Assembly (NCBI RefSeq): GCF_014873755.1
Contig: NZ_JADBEG010000001.1
Location: forward strand, 8,716,501-8,780,500
Direction of reading: 5' to 3'
DNA length: 64,000 nucleotides
From: Amycolatopsis lexingtonensis
GTDB lineage: Bacteria > Actinomycetota > Actinomycetes > Mycobacteriales > Pseudonocardiaceae
Made by a program: the position numbers and the translations under genes. Shown here one piece after another: positions 17,303 through 26,871 of this stretch. The first letter of the stretch is position 1. Every line of letters begins with the position of its first letter. The notes under the pieces are model-generated. The model ran no database searches, was not told where the DNA came from, and saw only the letters and a program-made list of their open reading frames with translations.

Positions 17303-18181
17303 TCAGCCGTCGCGGGTCGAGAGGCGGGCGTAGGCCAGCGACAGCCCGATGACGATGTAGCACACCGCGCGGAGGGCGCCCTCGCCCAGCATTTGCGTGC
17401 CCATCGGGTCCTGCAGCACCTCCGCTGGTGCCATCGACCAGTTCCGCGTCAGCAGGAACGGGTGCAGCCAGTCCAAAGAGGACAGGAAGCCGAGGATGGT
17501 GAACACGATGTCCGCCGCCAGGACGGACGCCACCACCAGCATCGGGTGCTCGGTCCAGCTGGAGATCGCCAGCGCGACCGCGCCGACCGCCCACAGCTGC
17601 AGCACCACCCAGCCCGCCACCAGCAGGATCCTCGCCAGCGCGCCGCCGAGCGACAGCGTCGTCCCGGACAGCGTGAACAGCGAATCCGTGCCGTTGATGA
17701 TCAGGCCCGTCACCACGCCGGTGACGCACATCGCGAGCACCGAGACCACCGACACGGTCGCGACGCCGAACGCCTTCACCGCCAGGAGCCGGCCGCGGCC
17801 GACCGGCGCGATCAGCCAGCCGCGCAGCGTGCCGTGCGCGGTCTCACCCGCGATCGCGTCCGCGCCCGCCATTGCCGAAGCCAGCGGCAGCAGCAGGGTC
17901 AGCGTCATCACGATCGCCGCGATCGGCAGGACGAACGCGTTGTTGACCGCGGACGCCAGCAGCGCGCCGCCGCCGTCGTCCGGACCGCCGCCGCTGCCCG
18001 CCTGCTCGTCCACCAGCGTCAGGCCGATGCCGATCACCACCGGGATCAGCGCCAGCAGCCCGAGCACGGCCAGCGTGCGCGGCCGCCGGAAGATCCAGCG
18101 CAGCTCCGCGGCCAGCAGCCGGGGCAGCGGCACCGTGTCGTGGCCCGTGCGGGCCGCCGGTGCCTCGAGTACCGCGGTCAT
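17303..18181 (-). CDS. ABC-2-type transporter permease
   Basis: 292 residues with six predicted membrane helices, beginning after an ~30-residue cytosolic lead-in (LRWIFRRPRTLAVLGLLALIPVVIGIG marks helix 1, outline). SAMAGADAIAGETAHGTLRGWLIAPVGRGRLLAVKAFG is the amphipathic ABC-2 permease signature region. Its ATG overlaps the stop of the ATPase gene (ATGA), so the two form an exporter. The substrate cannot be read from the sequence; gene order with a LolA-like exported protein hints at envelope function. Confidence 0.9.
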   Translation of the reverse strand: MTAVLEAPAARTGHDTVPLPRLLAAELRWIFRRPRTLAVLGLLALIPVVIGIGLTLVDEQAGSGGGPDDGGGALLASAVNNAFVLPIAAIVMTLTLLLPLASAMAGADAIAGETAHGTLRGWLIAPVGRGRLLAVKAFGVATVSVVSVLAMCVTGVVTGLIINGTDSLFTLSGTTLSLGGALARILLVAGWVVLQLWAVGAVALAISSWTEHPMLVVASVLAADIVFTILGFLSSLDWLHPFLLTRNWSMAPAEVLQDPMGTQMLGEGALRAVCYIVIGLSLAYARLSTRDG

Positions 18182-19152
18182 TCCGCCCCCTCCGTGAGCC
18201 GGGCGAACAGGTCTTCCAGCCCGGTGCGGGCCCGCGTCGCCTCGTGGACCGCGACCCCCGCGCCCACCAGGACCTGCAGCACCCGCGGGGCTTCCGCCGC
18301 CGTGAGGTCGGCGCGGACCCCGTCCGGGGTGAGCCGGGCACCGATCCGATTCTCCCGCAGCACTTCCACCGCCTGTTCCGCGTCCGGCGTGCGGACCAGC
18401 AGGGCCGCGTTCCCGGACTCCAGCAGTTCCGCCAGCTCGCCCTGCGCGACGACGTTCCCGCTCTGCAGCACGGCGACGTGCGTGCAGGTCGCTTCGACCT
18501 CGGCCAGCAGGTGCGACGACACCAGCACGGTGACGCCCACGGCGTGCAGCTCGGCGACGATCCTGCGGATCTCCCTGGTACCCGCGGGGTCGAGGCCGTT
18601 GGTCGGCTCGTCGAGCACGACCATCTTGCGCGGCACGAGCAACGCCGAAGCGAGCCCGAGCCGTTGCTTCATGCCGAGCGAGTAACCCTTGTACCGCCGT
18701 CGCGCGGCGCCGGTCAGGCCGACGCGCTCCAGCGCGGAGTCCACTGCGGACGGGATTCCGGCCGAGCTCAGCCGGGGTTCCGCGGCGGCGAAGCGCAGCA
18801 GGTTGTCGCGCCCGGACAGGAACGGGTGGAAGCCCGGCCCCTCGACCAGCGCGCCGACGTCCGGCAGCGCGTGTGCGGCGGCGTCCGGCATCGAGCGGCC
18901 GAGCAGCTCGACCTCGCCCTCGGTCGGCCGGACCAGGCCGAGCAGCATCCGGATGGTGGTCGTCTTGCCCGAGCCGTTCGGCCCGAGCATCCCGACGACC
19001 GCCCCCTGCGGGATGTCGAGGTCGACGTGGTCCACCGCGACGGTGCTCCCGTACACCTTGCGCAACCCCCGCGTGCGCGCGGCGAGCGGGACCGCCGGGG
19101 CGGACGCCTCCGAAGAGACGTCCGCCCCGGACTCGACAGCCGTGCTGGTCAC
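18178..19152 (-). CDS. ABC transporter ATP-binding protein (exporter type)
   Basis: 324 residues from GTG 19152, whose first bases overlap the upstream stop (GTGA). Walker A GPNGSGKTT, the Q-loop region, a degenerate signature KGYSLGMKQRLGLASALL, Walker B MVVLDEPTNGLDP and H-loop LVSSHLL are present. A C-terminal ~90-residue extension follows, as in drug/bacitracin-type exporters. It is coupled to the permease by a four-base overlap and to the LolA-like gene by a four-base overlap, so all three genes form one operon. Confidence 0.93.
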   Translation of the reverse strand: MTSTAVESGADVSSEASAPAVPLAARTRGLRKVYGSTVAVDHVDLDIPQGAVVGMLGPNGSGKTTTIRMLLGLVRPTEGEVELLGRSMPDAAAHALPDVGALVEGPGFHPFLSGRDNLLRFAAAEPRLSSAGIPSAVDSALERVGLTGAARRRYKGYSLGMKQRLGLASALLVPRKMVVLDEPTNGLDPAGTREIRRIVAELHAVGVTVLVSSHLLAEVEATCTHVAVLQSGNVVAQGELAELLESGNAALLVRTPDAEQAVEVLRENRIGARLTPDGVRADLTAAEAPRVLQVLVGAGVAVHEATRARTGLEDLFARLTEGAE

Positions 19153-20240
19153 TTCTGGCCCAGCGCTTCGTACAGGACCTGCTCCGGCACCGCGCCGGCG
19201 GCGAAGCGGCCGTCGTCGGTCAGGACCGCGGTGCCCACCTTCGTCGTGACGAGGTAGCCGCTGCCCCAGGTGCCGTTCACCTTCTTGGCGAACCGCTCGA
19301 GCAGGGCCTTCGGGTCGGCGGGCGCACCCTTGCGGTCGCCCTGTGTCTTCGGCGCCGCGTTCAGCGCGTCCGCCGGGACCTTGCCGGTGACGACGGTGTC
19401 CCACCCGTCGCCGACGACCTTGGTGTCCTGCTTGGCCTGCTCGGCCAGGTCCTTGTGCTCCTGGTCGACCGTCGGCGTCTTCTCCTGCACCTTCGCGCCC
19501 TTCGGCGGGGTGAAGGTGAAGAGGTCGGCCGGCTGCTGGGTGAACTCGATCTCGCTGAAGGCGACCTCGAGCGCCGGCGTCGACGTGCCGTTGCTCAGCA
19601 CCGACAGCCGCAGCGGCATCCGCGTCTGCGAGTCGACCGCGACGCGGATCTCGCGCAGCAGTGTCCGCTCGCTCGGCTTCGGCGTCAGGACCAGCTCGTA
19701 GGCGGGGCGGTCGGCGACGGTCGCGGTGCCGTCGACCGACACCGTGCTGCTCTCCCGGACCTTCGCCAGCAGCTCGGTGCTCGCGGCGATCGGGTCGGCC
19801 GTCTTCTCGCTGCCCGCGCCCTTCTGCTTGGCCACCTCGGCCGGGACGGTCACCTTGGTCGCGGTGTTCGTCTTGGAGCTGTAGTCCCAGACGGTCGTGC
19901 CGTCGTGGACCACGGTCTCCTGGCTGGCCCCCTGCGTGACGGCGAGCCGGCTCTTGCCGGCGCCGTCGCTGAAGATGTGCGCCGAGTCGATGTTCAGCGC
20001 CGACGCGCCCGGCACCGCGTTCCCCACCGCGGGCAGGCCCAGGTCGTTGCTCACCTTCACCGTGCCGTCGAACGCGCCCGGCTTCGCCTTGACCACCGAC
20101 TGGACCAGGTCCTCGGCGCTCACCTGCGGCAGCGCCGGCTTGTCGTCCGCGCTGGCCGGCATCGCGACGAACGCGAGCCCGCCGGCGCCGAGCGCGGTGC
20201 CGACGATGGCGGCGGTGATGCCCTTCGTCTTCGGTTTCAT
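19149..20240 (-). CDS. Exported LolA-like / RseB-like lipoprotein-carrier-fold protein
   Basis: 363 residues from ATG 20240, with GGGAGAG seven bases upstream. A Sec signal peptide (KGITAAIVGTALGAGGLAFVAMPASA) without a lipobox Cys leads into a beta-rich LolA/RseB-like domain (GTVKVSNDLGLPAVG, TTVWDYSSKTNTATKVTVPAE, MPLRLSVLSNG, FTFTPPKGAKVQ) and a Lys/Asp-rich C-terminal part. Proteins like this sit beside ABC exporters or anti-sigma systems in actinomycetes. Here it heads the exporter operon and is divergent from a two-component system, which may regulate it. Ligand unknown. Confidence 0.85.
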   Translation of the reverse strand: MKPKTKGITAAIVGTALGAGGLAFVAMPASADDKPALPQVSAEDLVQSVVKAKPGAFDGTVKVSNDLGLPAVGNAVPGASALNIDSAHIFSDGAGKSRLAVTQGASQETVVHDGTTVWDYSSKTNTATKVTVPAEVAKQKGAGSEKTADPIAASTELLAKVRESSTVSVDGTATVADRPAYELVLTPKPSERTLLREIRVAVDSQTRMPLRLSVLSNGTSTPALEVAFSEIEFTQQPADLFTFTPPKGAKVQEKTPTVDQEHKDLAEQAKQDTKVVGDGWDTVVTGKVPADALNAAPKTQGDRKGAPADPKALLERFAKKVNGTWGSGYLVTTKVGTAVLTDDGRFAAGAVPEQVLYEALGQK

Positions 20241-20387
20241 GCGTCTCTCCCTGTGGTGTTCCCGGGCCGAGTGTGCCCGGTTCCCTGGCCACGACGCTTC
20301 CCTCTCGAGGCTGAGATACCCCTGAAGGTTCTCCCTCCCCGGCTGAGATCGTGCTGAGAGCCGCCGCACGACCTGCGCGAACCGGCC

Positions 20388-21104
20388 ATGATGAACCTCG
20401 TGAAACCTCGGGTGCTGGTGGTCGACGACGAACCGGGCGTGCGGAAGGCGCTGCAGCGCGGGCTGCGCGCGGAGGACATGGACGTGGTCACGGCCGCGGA
20501 CGGGCCCACCGGGCTGCAGCTGGCGAGCACGGGCTCCTTCGACGTCATCCTGCTCGACATCATGCTGCCGGGACTGTCCGGCTACCGCGTGCTGGAGCGG
20601 CTGCGCAAGGACGGCGTCACGACGCCGGTGCTGCTCGTCTCGGCCAAGGACGGCGAGATCGACCAGGCCGACGGGCTCGACCTGGGCGCCGACGGCTACC
20701 TCGTCAAGCCGTTCTCCTTCGTGGTGCTGGTCGCGCAGGTCCGCGCGACGCTGCGCCGGGCGGGCCCGGACGCGAGCCGCGGCACGCTGCGGCTGGGTGC
20801 GCTGGCCGTGGACCGCGGGCTGCGGCAGGTGCACTGGAACGGCGAGGAGGTCGGGCTGAGCCCGCGGGAGTTCGCGCTGCTCGAAGTCCTGGTCGGGCGG
20901 GCCGGCACGGTCGTCACGAAGGACGAGCTGCTGCGCGCGGTCTGGGGCGAGGAGCAGGCCGTGACGCGCAACCTCGTCGAGGTCTACGTCGGATACGTAC
21001 GACGTAAGTTGGACGCCGTGGGTGCCGGCGCGTTGCTGCGGACAGTGCGCGGGCACGGTTACCTGGCCTCCGACGCGCAGCTCGACGAGGTCATCACCCC
21101 GTGA
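20388..21104 (+). CDS. OmpR-family response regulator
   Basis: 238 residues. The receiver domain carries the acidic pocket VVDDE, phospho-acceptor Asp in VILLDIMLPG, VSAKD and the KPFSF Lys. The winged-helix output domain (LSPREFALLEVLVGRAGTVVTKDELL, RNLVEVYVGYVRRKLDAVG, outline) completes it. Starts at 20388, 20391 (ATG) or 20400 (GTG) are all possible; none has a clear ribosome site. Its stop overlaps the kinase start (GTGA). The divergent exporter operon 147 bases away is the obvious candidate target. Confidence 0.94.
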   Translation: MMNLVKPRVLVVDDEPGVRKALQRGLRAEDMDVVTAADGPTGLQLASTGSFDVILLDIMLPGLSGYRVLERLRKDGVTTPVLLVSAKDGEIDQADGLDLGADGYLVKPFSFVVLVAQVRATLRRAGPDASRGTLRLGALAVDRGLRQVHWNGEEVGLSPREFALLEVLVGRAGTVVTKDELLRAVWGEEQAVTRNLVEVYVGYVRRKLDAVGAGALLRTVRGHGYLASDAQLDEVITP

Positions 21105-22423
21105 TCGGCTGGTGGCGGGGCCGGTCCCTGCAAGTGCGGATCACCCTGCTGGCCGCGACGATCACCCTGGTCTGCCTGCTCGGGCTCGCGGCGCTGGCCG
21201 CGTCGAACCTGTCTCCGCTGCTCATCGGCTCGGTCGACCGGGAGCTCTCGAGCGCGCTCGGTCCGGCCGGCGCCGAAGTGGGTGCCGGACGGCCGCTGGC
21301 CGGCGCGGCGCCGGTGACGCTGCGCGTGCTCGACATCGCGGGCGCGCCGGTCGACGGCGGTACCCCGACCGGCCTTACGTTGTACGACATCTCGGCGCTG
21401 AAGGCGGGACAGCCGGTGCAGCGCGACGGCGCGCGGTACCTGGGGACGGTCGTCAGCGCGCCGGACGGGGCACAGCGGCTGGTCGTCGCGGGTGCGGGCC
21501 TGGTCGGGTTCTCGGCCGCGGTGCACTACGGCGGGGTGTGGCTGGTCGTCGTCGCGTCGATCGGCGCGCTGGTGGCGGGCTTCGCGACGTGGCTGGTGGT
21601 GCGCCTGTCGCTGCGGCCGGTCGCGCGCATGCGGGGTTCGGTGCGGGCGCTGCCGCCGGGCGCGCGGCTGGCGCTGCCGGACTCCCACGACGAGCTGCGT
21701 GCGCTGGCGGAGGAGTTCAACGCGCTGCTGGCGCGGCAGGAGCAGGCGGCCGAGCGGCTCCGGCGGTTCACCGGCGACGCGGCGCACGAGCTGCGGTCGC
21801 CGGTCGCGTCGATCCGGGTGCAGGCCGAGGTCGCCGTGACGAACCCGGATCCGGAGCTGTCCCAGGAGACGCTGTCGGACATCCTCACCGAAGCCGAGCG
21901 GCTGTCGTCGCTGCTGGACGGGCTGCTGTCGCTGGCGCGCTCGGACGCGGGCGAGGTGCCGCCCGCGTCACCGGTCGAGCTGGTGAGCGAGGTGCGGTCG
22001 GCCGTGGCCCGGCTGCCGGCGGAGGCGCCGGAGACGCGGGTGAACCCGGCGGTGGCGCAGGCCTGGGCGTCGGCCGCGCACGCCGAGGTGGAGCTGGTGC
22101 TGGACAACCTGCTGCGCAACGCCTGCCGCTACGCGCGCGGGGAGATCGTGGTGTCGGTGCTGGCGACCCGATCGACGGTCCGGGTGGTGGTCGACGACGA
22201 CGGCCCGGGCATCGCGCCGGAGCACCGCGAGAAGGTGTTCGACCGGTTCTACCGGATCGCCGACGACCGGGCTCGTTCGTCCGGGGGAACCGGGCTGGGG
22301 CTGGCGATGGTGGCGGAGACCGTCCGGCGGCGCGGCGGGCGCGTGCAGGTGGGGGAGTCCCCGGACGGCGGCGCGCGGTTCGTGGTGGTCTGGCGCGCGG
22401 CCGCGGGAGAGGCTTCCGGGTAG
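21101..22423 (+). CDS. Two-component sensor histidine kinase
   Basis: 440 residues. Two membrane helices (ITLLAATITLVCLLGLAALAA at ~13-33 and VWLVVVASIGALVAGFATWLVV at ~147-168, outline) enclose an extracytoplasmic sensor of ~110 residues. HAMP follows, then the H-box FTGDAAHELRSPVASIRVQ with the phospho-His, N-box LDNLLRNACRYA, G1 VDDDGPGIAPEHREKVFDRF and G2 GGTGLGLAMV. It pairs with the response regulator, whose gene it overlaps by four bases. The signal sensed is not apparent. Confidence 0.95.
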   Translation: MIGWWRGRSLQVRITLLAATITLVCLLGLAALAASNLSPLLIGSVDRELSSALGPAGAEVGAGRPLAGAAPVTLRVLDIAGAPVDGGTPTGLTLYDISALKAGQPVQRDGARYLGTVVSAPDGAQRLVVAGAGLVGFSAAVHYGGVWLVVVASIGALVAGFATWLVVRLSLRPVARMRGSVRALPPGARLALPDSHDELRALAEEFNALLARQEQAAERLRRFTGDAAHELRSPVASIRVQAEVAVTNPDPELSQETLSDILTEAERLSSLLDGLLSLARSDAGEVPPASPVELVSEVRSAVARLPAEAPETRVNPAVAQAWASAAHAEVELVLDNLLRNACRYARGEIVVSVLATRSTVRVVVDDDGPGIAPEHREKVFDRFYRIADDRARSSGGTGLGLAMVAETVRRRGGRVQVGESPDGGARFVVVWRAAAGEASG

Positions 22424-22434
22424 ATTCCGGGGCT

Positions 22435-22824
22435 GTGAACGGTGTGATCGTGGGTGCCGCCCTGGTGCGGGACGGGAAGCTGCTCGCCCAGCAGCGCGGC
22501 TGGCCCGCCGACCACGCGGGGCAGTGGGAGCTGCCGGGTGGCCGGGTGGAAGCCGGCGAATCGGACGCCTTCGCGCTCGCCCGGGAGTGCAGCGAGGAAC
22601 TCGACGTCGTCATCGAGGTCGGGGCGCGCGTCGGGGAGGACGTCCCGCTGCCCGGCGGGAAGGTGCTCCGCATCTACGCGGCTTCGCTCGTTTCGCCCGG
22701 TGGGGAGCCGCGGGCCGTCGAGCACCGAGCCGTGCGGTGGCTCGGGCCCGACGACCTCGACGACGTCGACTGGCTGCCCGCCGACCGGGTGCTGCTCCCG
22801 GACCTGCGCGCGCTGCTCAGTTAG
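22435..22824 (+). CDS. Nudix hydrolase (MutT-type)
   Basis: 129 residues from GTG 22435, with an N-terminus (VNGVIVGAALVRDGKLLAQQ) typical of MutT proteins. The Nudix box reads GGRVEAGESDAFALARECSEEL with RE and EE in place, though the usual Gly after EEL is Asp. Substrates could be oxidised or other nucleoside triphosphates; CTP pyrophosphohydrolase-like enzymes look similar. A TAGATT hexamer that includes the kinase stop codon ends eight bases before the start. The 3' end overlaps the converging trpS gene by eight bases. Confidence 0.9.
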   Translation: MNGVIVGAALVRDGKLLAQQRGWPADHAGQWELPGGRVEAGESDAFALARECSEELDVVIEVGARVGEDVPLPGGKVLRIYAASLVSPGGEPRAVEHRAVRWLGPDDLDDVDWLPADRVLLPDLRALLS

Positions 22825-23782
22825 CGCCGATCATCCGCAGGGCCGCGTCGAGCCGGTGGGAGCCGCGCTCCCGGGCACGCTCGGCGCCCGCCTTGCGGAC
22901 CCGGTCCAGCTCCGCGGCGTCGTCGAGCAGCGTTAACGCTCGTTCACGCAGGGGTCGCAGCTCCTCGATCACCGCGTCGGCGACGGCGTCCTTCACCGCA
23001 CCGTACGAGGAGAACTCCGAAGCCAGGTCCGCCGGCGAGCCGCCCCGGCAGGCGGCCAGGATCTCCAGCAGGTTCGCCATCCCCGGCCGGGTTTCCGGGG
23101 CGTGCTCCGGCACCGAACCGCCGTCGGTGACCGCGCGGCGGATCTTGCGGCGGATCTGGTCCGGCTCGTCCAGCGCGAACACCACGCCGGCCGCGTCGCG
23201 CGTCGACTTCGACATCTTGCGCGCCGGGTCGCTGAGGTCCTTCACCCGCGCGCCCGCCGGCGGGAGGACCGCCTCCGGGATGGTGAAGACCTCGCCGTAC
23301 GTGCTGTTGAAGCGCTTGGCCAGGGTGCGCGTCAGCTCGACGTGCTGCCGCTGGTCCTCGCCCACCGGGACCTCGGCCGCGCCCTGGAGCAGGATGTCCG
23401 CGGCCATCAGCGCCGGGTACGTCAGCAGCGACAGCCGCACCCCGGCCTGGCCTTTCGATTTCTCCTTGAACTGGATCATCCGCGCGGCCTCGCCGTAGTT
23501 GCAGGTGCACTCCAGGACCCAGGTCAGCGCGCCCAGCTCGCGGGCCAGGTCGGACTGGACGAACACCCGCTCGGGGTCGATGCCGGCGGCGATCAGCACC
23601 GCCAGCTGCTCGTGGGCCAGTGATCGGAGTTTCGCCGGGTTGTGCGGGGTCGTCATGCCGTGCAGGTCGGCGACGAAGTACAGGTCGTCCGCGCCGCCCT
23701 CCAGCGCCCAGCGGCGGACCGCCCCGAGGTAGTTGCCGAGGTGGACGTGACCGGACGGCGTGATCCCGGACAGCTTGCTCAT
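22817..23782 (-). CDS. trpS: Tryptophanyl-tRNA synthetase
   Basis: 321 residues from ATG 23782 with AGGAAG seven bases upstream. The class I motifs are clear: PSGHVHLGNYLGA (HIGH region) and ARKMSKST (KMSKS). AEVPVGEDQRQHVELTR is the ATP/tRNA-site segment of bacterial TrpRS. The gene is preceded by a leader peptide with tandem Trp codons and an attenuator (23824-23918), so expression should rise when charged tRNA-Trp is low. Its 3' end overlaps the Nudix gene. Confidence 0.97.
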   Translation of the reverse strand: MSKLSGITPSGHVHLGNYLGAVRRWALEGGADDLYFVADLHGMTTPHNPAKLRSLAHEQLAVLIAAGIDPERVFVQSDLARELGALTWVLECTCNYGEAARMIQFKEKSKGQAGVRLSLLTYPALMAADILLQGAAEVPVGEDQRQHVELTRTLAKRFNSTYGEVFTIPEAVLPPAGARVKDLSDPARKMSKSTRDAAGVVFALDEPDQIRRKIRRAVTDGGSVPEHAPETRPGMANLLEILAACRGGSPADLASEFSSYGAVKDAVADAVIEELRPLRERALTLLDDAAELDRVRKAGAERARERGSHRLDAALRMIGAN

Positions 23783-23823
23783 GTGTCTTCCTTTCGGGGT
23801 GGGGCCACCCCGGAGAAGGCACG

Positions 23824-23893
23824 AAAAAAGGCCGCCCGTCCGGGGCGGCCGCTGGGAGTTCAGCGCAGGACTAGACGGCCGCCGTGGGCGGCC
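23824..23893 (-). promoter_or_regulatory. Tryptophan attenuator of trpS
   Basis: Four mutually exclusive RNA segments are visible on the minus strand: 1 GGCCGCC (23887-23893), 2 GGCGGCC (23877-23883), 3 GGCCGCCCC (23842-23850) and 4 GGGCGGCC (23830-23837) followed by six U (23824-23829). Segments 1:2, 2:3 and 3:4 can each pair perfectly; 3:4 plus U6 is a terminator. Segment 1 begins inside the second of two adjacent Trp codons of the leader peptide. A ribosome stalled there would free segment 2 to form the 2:3 antiterminator. Confidence 0.9.
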
Positions 23894-23918
23894 ACCAGCT
23901 GGACGTCTGCGCGCGCAT
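23871..23918 (-). CDS. trpS leader peptide, 15 residues, tandem Trp
   Basis: The peptide is MRAQTSSWWPPTAAV, with Trp-Trp at positions 8-9, directly at segment 1 of the attenuator. There is no ribosome site. A TATGCT hexamer (23925-23930) ends exactly six bases before the ATG, so the transcript probably starts at the A of the start codon and is leaderless. Similar short Trp-rich leaders control trp genes and an auxiliary trpS in Streptomyces. The peptide is a sensor of tRNA charging, not a functional product. Confidence 0.85.
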   Translation of the reverse strand: MRAQTSSWWPPTAAV

Positions 23919-23924
23919 ACGGCG

Positions 23925-23954
23925 AGCATAGGCGCGAAGGGGCGCACGGGTCTA
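23925..23954 (-). promoter_or_regulatory. Leaderless promoter of the trpS leader, overlapping the yciI promoter
   Basis: On the minus strand, TAGACC (-35, 23949-23954), an 18-base spacer and TATGCT (-10, 23925-23930) precede the leader ATG by six bases. On the plus strand the same DNA gives TACCGT (23953-23958), six bases before the yciI ATG at 23965. The trpS -35 and yciI -10 share two base pairs, so the two polymerases would exclude each other. Confidence 0.65.
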
Positions 23955-23964
23955 CCGTCTAACC

Positions 23965-24264
23965 ATGTATGTCGTCCTGCTGAACTACACGGCCCCGATC
24001 GAGCAAATCGACTTAGCGCTCCCTGACCACCAGGAGTGGCTGAACAAGCAGTACGAGCACGGTCATTTCCTGGCGTCCGGGCGGCGGAACCCCCGCGTCG
24101 GCGGTGTCATCATCACGCGTCCGCTGAACCGCGGGAAGCTCGACGCCATCCTGGCGTCCGACCCGTTCTGCGTCCAGCACCTCGCGCAGTACGAGGTCAT
24201 TGAGTTCTCGCCGACCAAGACCGCTCCGGAGCTGCGCTTGCTCAACGAAGCGGTACCGCATTAG
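23965..24264 (+). CDS. YciI family protein
   Basis: 99 residues, the usual size. It has the YciI ferredoxin-like fold: YVVLLNYTAPIEQIDLALPDHQEWL with the conserved His-Asp pair near LPDHQ, GHFLASGRRNPRVGGVII, and SDPFCVQHLAQYEVIEFSP. YciI proteins are small dimers of uncertain enzymatic role (some act as hydrolases or dehydrochlorinases). It is probably transcribed leaderless from TACCGT at 23953-23958. The last four bases overlap the stop codon of the converging cysteine-rich gene. Confidence 0.88.
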   Translation: MYVVLLNYTAPIEQIDLALPDHQEWLNKQYEHGHFLASGRRNPRVGGVIITRPLNRGKLDAILASDPFCVQHLAQYEVIEFSPTKTAPELRLLNEAVPH

Positions 24265-24413
24265 GCGGCCAGGTCCTGCTTCGCCTTCTTCAGAGCCAAT
24301 ACCGGGCACTTCTTGCAGCGCGGCTTCGACCGGCAGCACTTCTTCTTGACCTTGCCGGCCTTCATGAGCTTGCGCACGACCTTCCGCGGGTCGTCCGGCT
24401 GCTTCTTGCCCAC
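24261..24413 (-). CDS. Cysteine-rich 50-residue basic protein
   Basis: Start GTG 24413 has GGAAGG nine bases upstream; GTG 24419 is too close to that site. The product is rich in Lys/Arg (VGKKQPDDPRKVVRKLMKAG) with four cysteines in CCRSKPRCKKCP (C-C-x6-C-x2-C), able to bind zinc or an Fe-S cluster. No signal peptide. I recall similar unnamed miniproteins next to typA in other actinomycetes. An IdeR/DmdR-type iron box lies just upstream (24458-24476), suggesting iron-dependent expression. Function unknown. Confidence 0.75.
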   Translation of the reverse strand: MGKKQPDDPRKVVRKLMKAGKVKKKCCRSKPRCKKCPVLALKKAKQDLAA

Positions 24414-24454
24414 GCGCACGCACCTTCCGGATCGGCGACCTTCACCGGGTTTCC

Positions 24455-24476
24455 ACGTTAGGTCAGCCTAACCGTC
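24455..24476. promoter_or_regulatory. IdeR/DmdR1-like iron box
   Basis: TTAGGTCAGCCTAACCGTC (24458-24476) matches the DtxR-family consensus TWAGGTTAGSCTAACCTWA at about 16 of 19 positions, counting both allowed bases. Its core is a perfect inverted repeat, GTTAGG-TCAG-CCTAAC (24457-24472). On the minus strand a TAACGT hexamer (24455-24460) overlaps the box and could be the -10 of the cysteine-rich gene, so iron-loaded repressor would block it. The typA gene, starting at 24609 on the other strand, is the alternative target. Confidence 0.6.
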
Positions 24477-24608
24477 ATGGGGGCGTGGGGCCGCTCACAA
24501 TGGGGCGGCAGGTATCCTGGGTGAGGTCCGCGTGTGACCAGAGCCGGTCACGGGATGCCTGAACGGCTTGCGCGGCCCATCCAACCCTTGAAGTTCAGGA
24601 GTTCTCGC

Positions 24609-26534
<1,926 letters not shown>

Positions 26535-26550
26535 TCCTTCTCAAGACCGC

Positions 26551-26589
26551 GAAAAAGCCTCCCGGTGCGAGCCGCCGGGAGGCTTTTTC
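26551..26589 (+). terminator. Intrinsic terminator of typA
   Basis: Perfect 15-base arms at 26551-26565 and 26575-26589 flank a nine-base loop. The right arm ends in CTTTTTC, giving a five-T run within the stem end. Confidence 0.9.
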
Positions 26590-26871
26590 GTGCCTTCTCC
26601 GCTACCGCGGGTGGAAAAGCGGCGGACGGGCTGTCACGAAATCCGGTGTTCTTCTCCTTATATCTTTATGGTGGCGACGGCGGCCCGTCGCGTGTTCCGC
26701 CGTTCCGGAACGGTCCGGGAACCCGGACGGTGGTCCGCGCGTCCCTTTCCATAGCGGCACCATGGGGCAGTGGGCCCGGCCGATCCGGGTATGGGAATCT
26801 CGGTTCCGGCCGCGCGGGCGGTCGTGGGAGCATGGCTGACCCGATCGGCGGAATCTGGGGAGGAACGGGGC
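26590..26871. other. 5' region of the LpqW-like gene, no further gene seen
   Basis: About 280 bases without a convincing reading frame. An unusually AT-rich patch, TTATATCTTTATGG (26658-26671), contains TATCTT and could be a -10 region, but no good -35 was found. The ribosome site GGGGAGGA at 26857-26864 belongs to the next gene. Confidence 0.4.
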
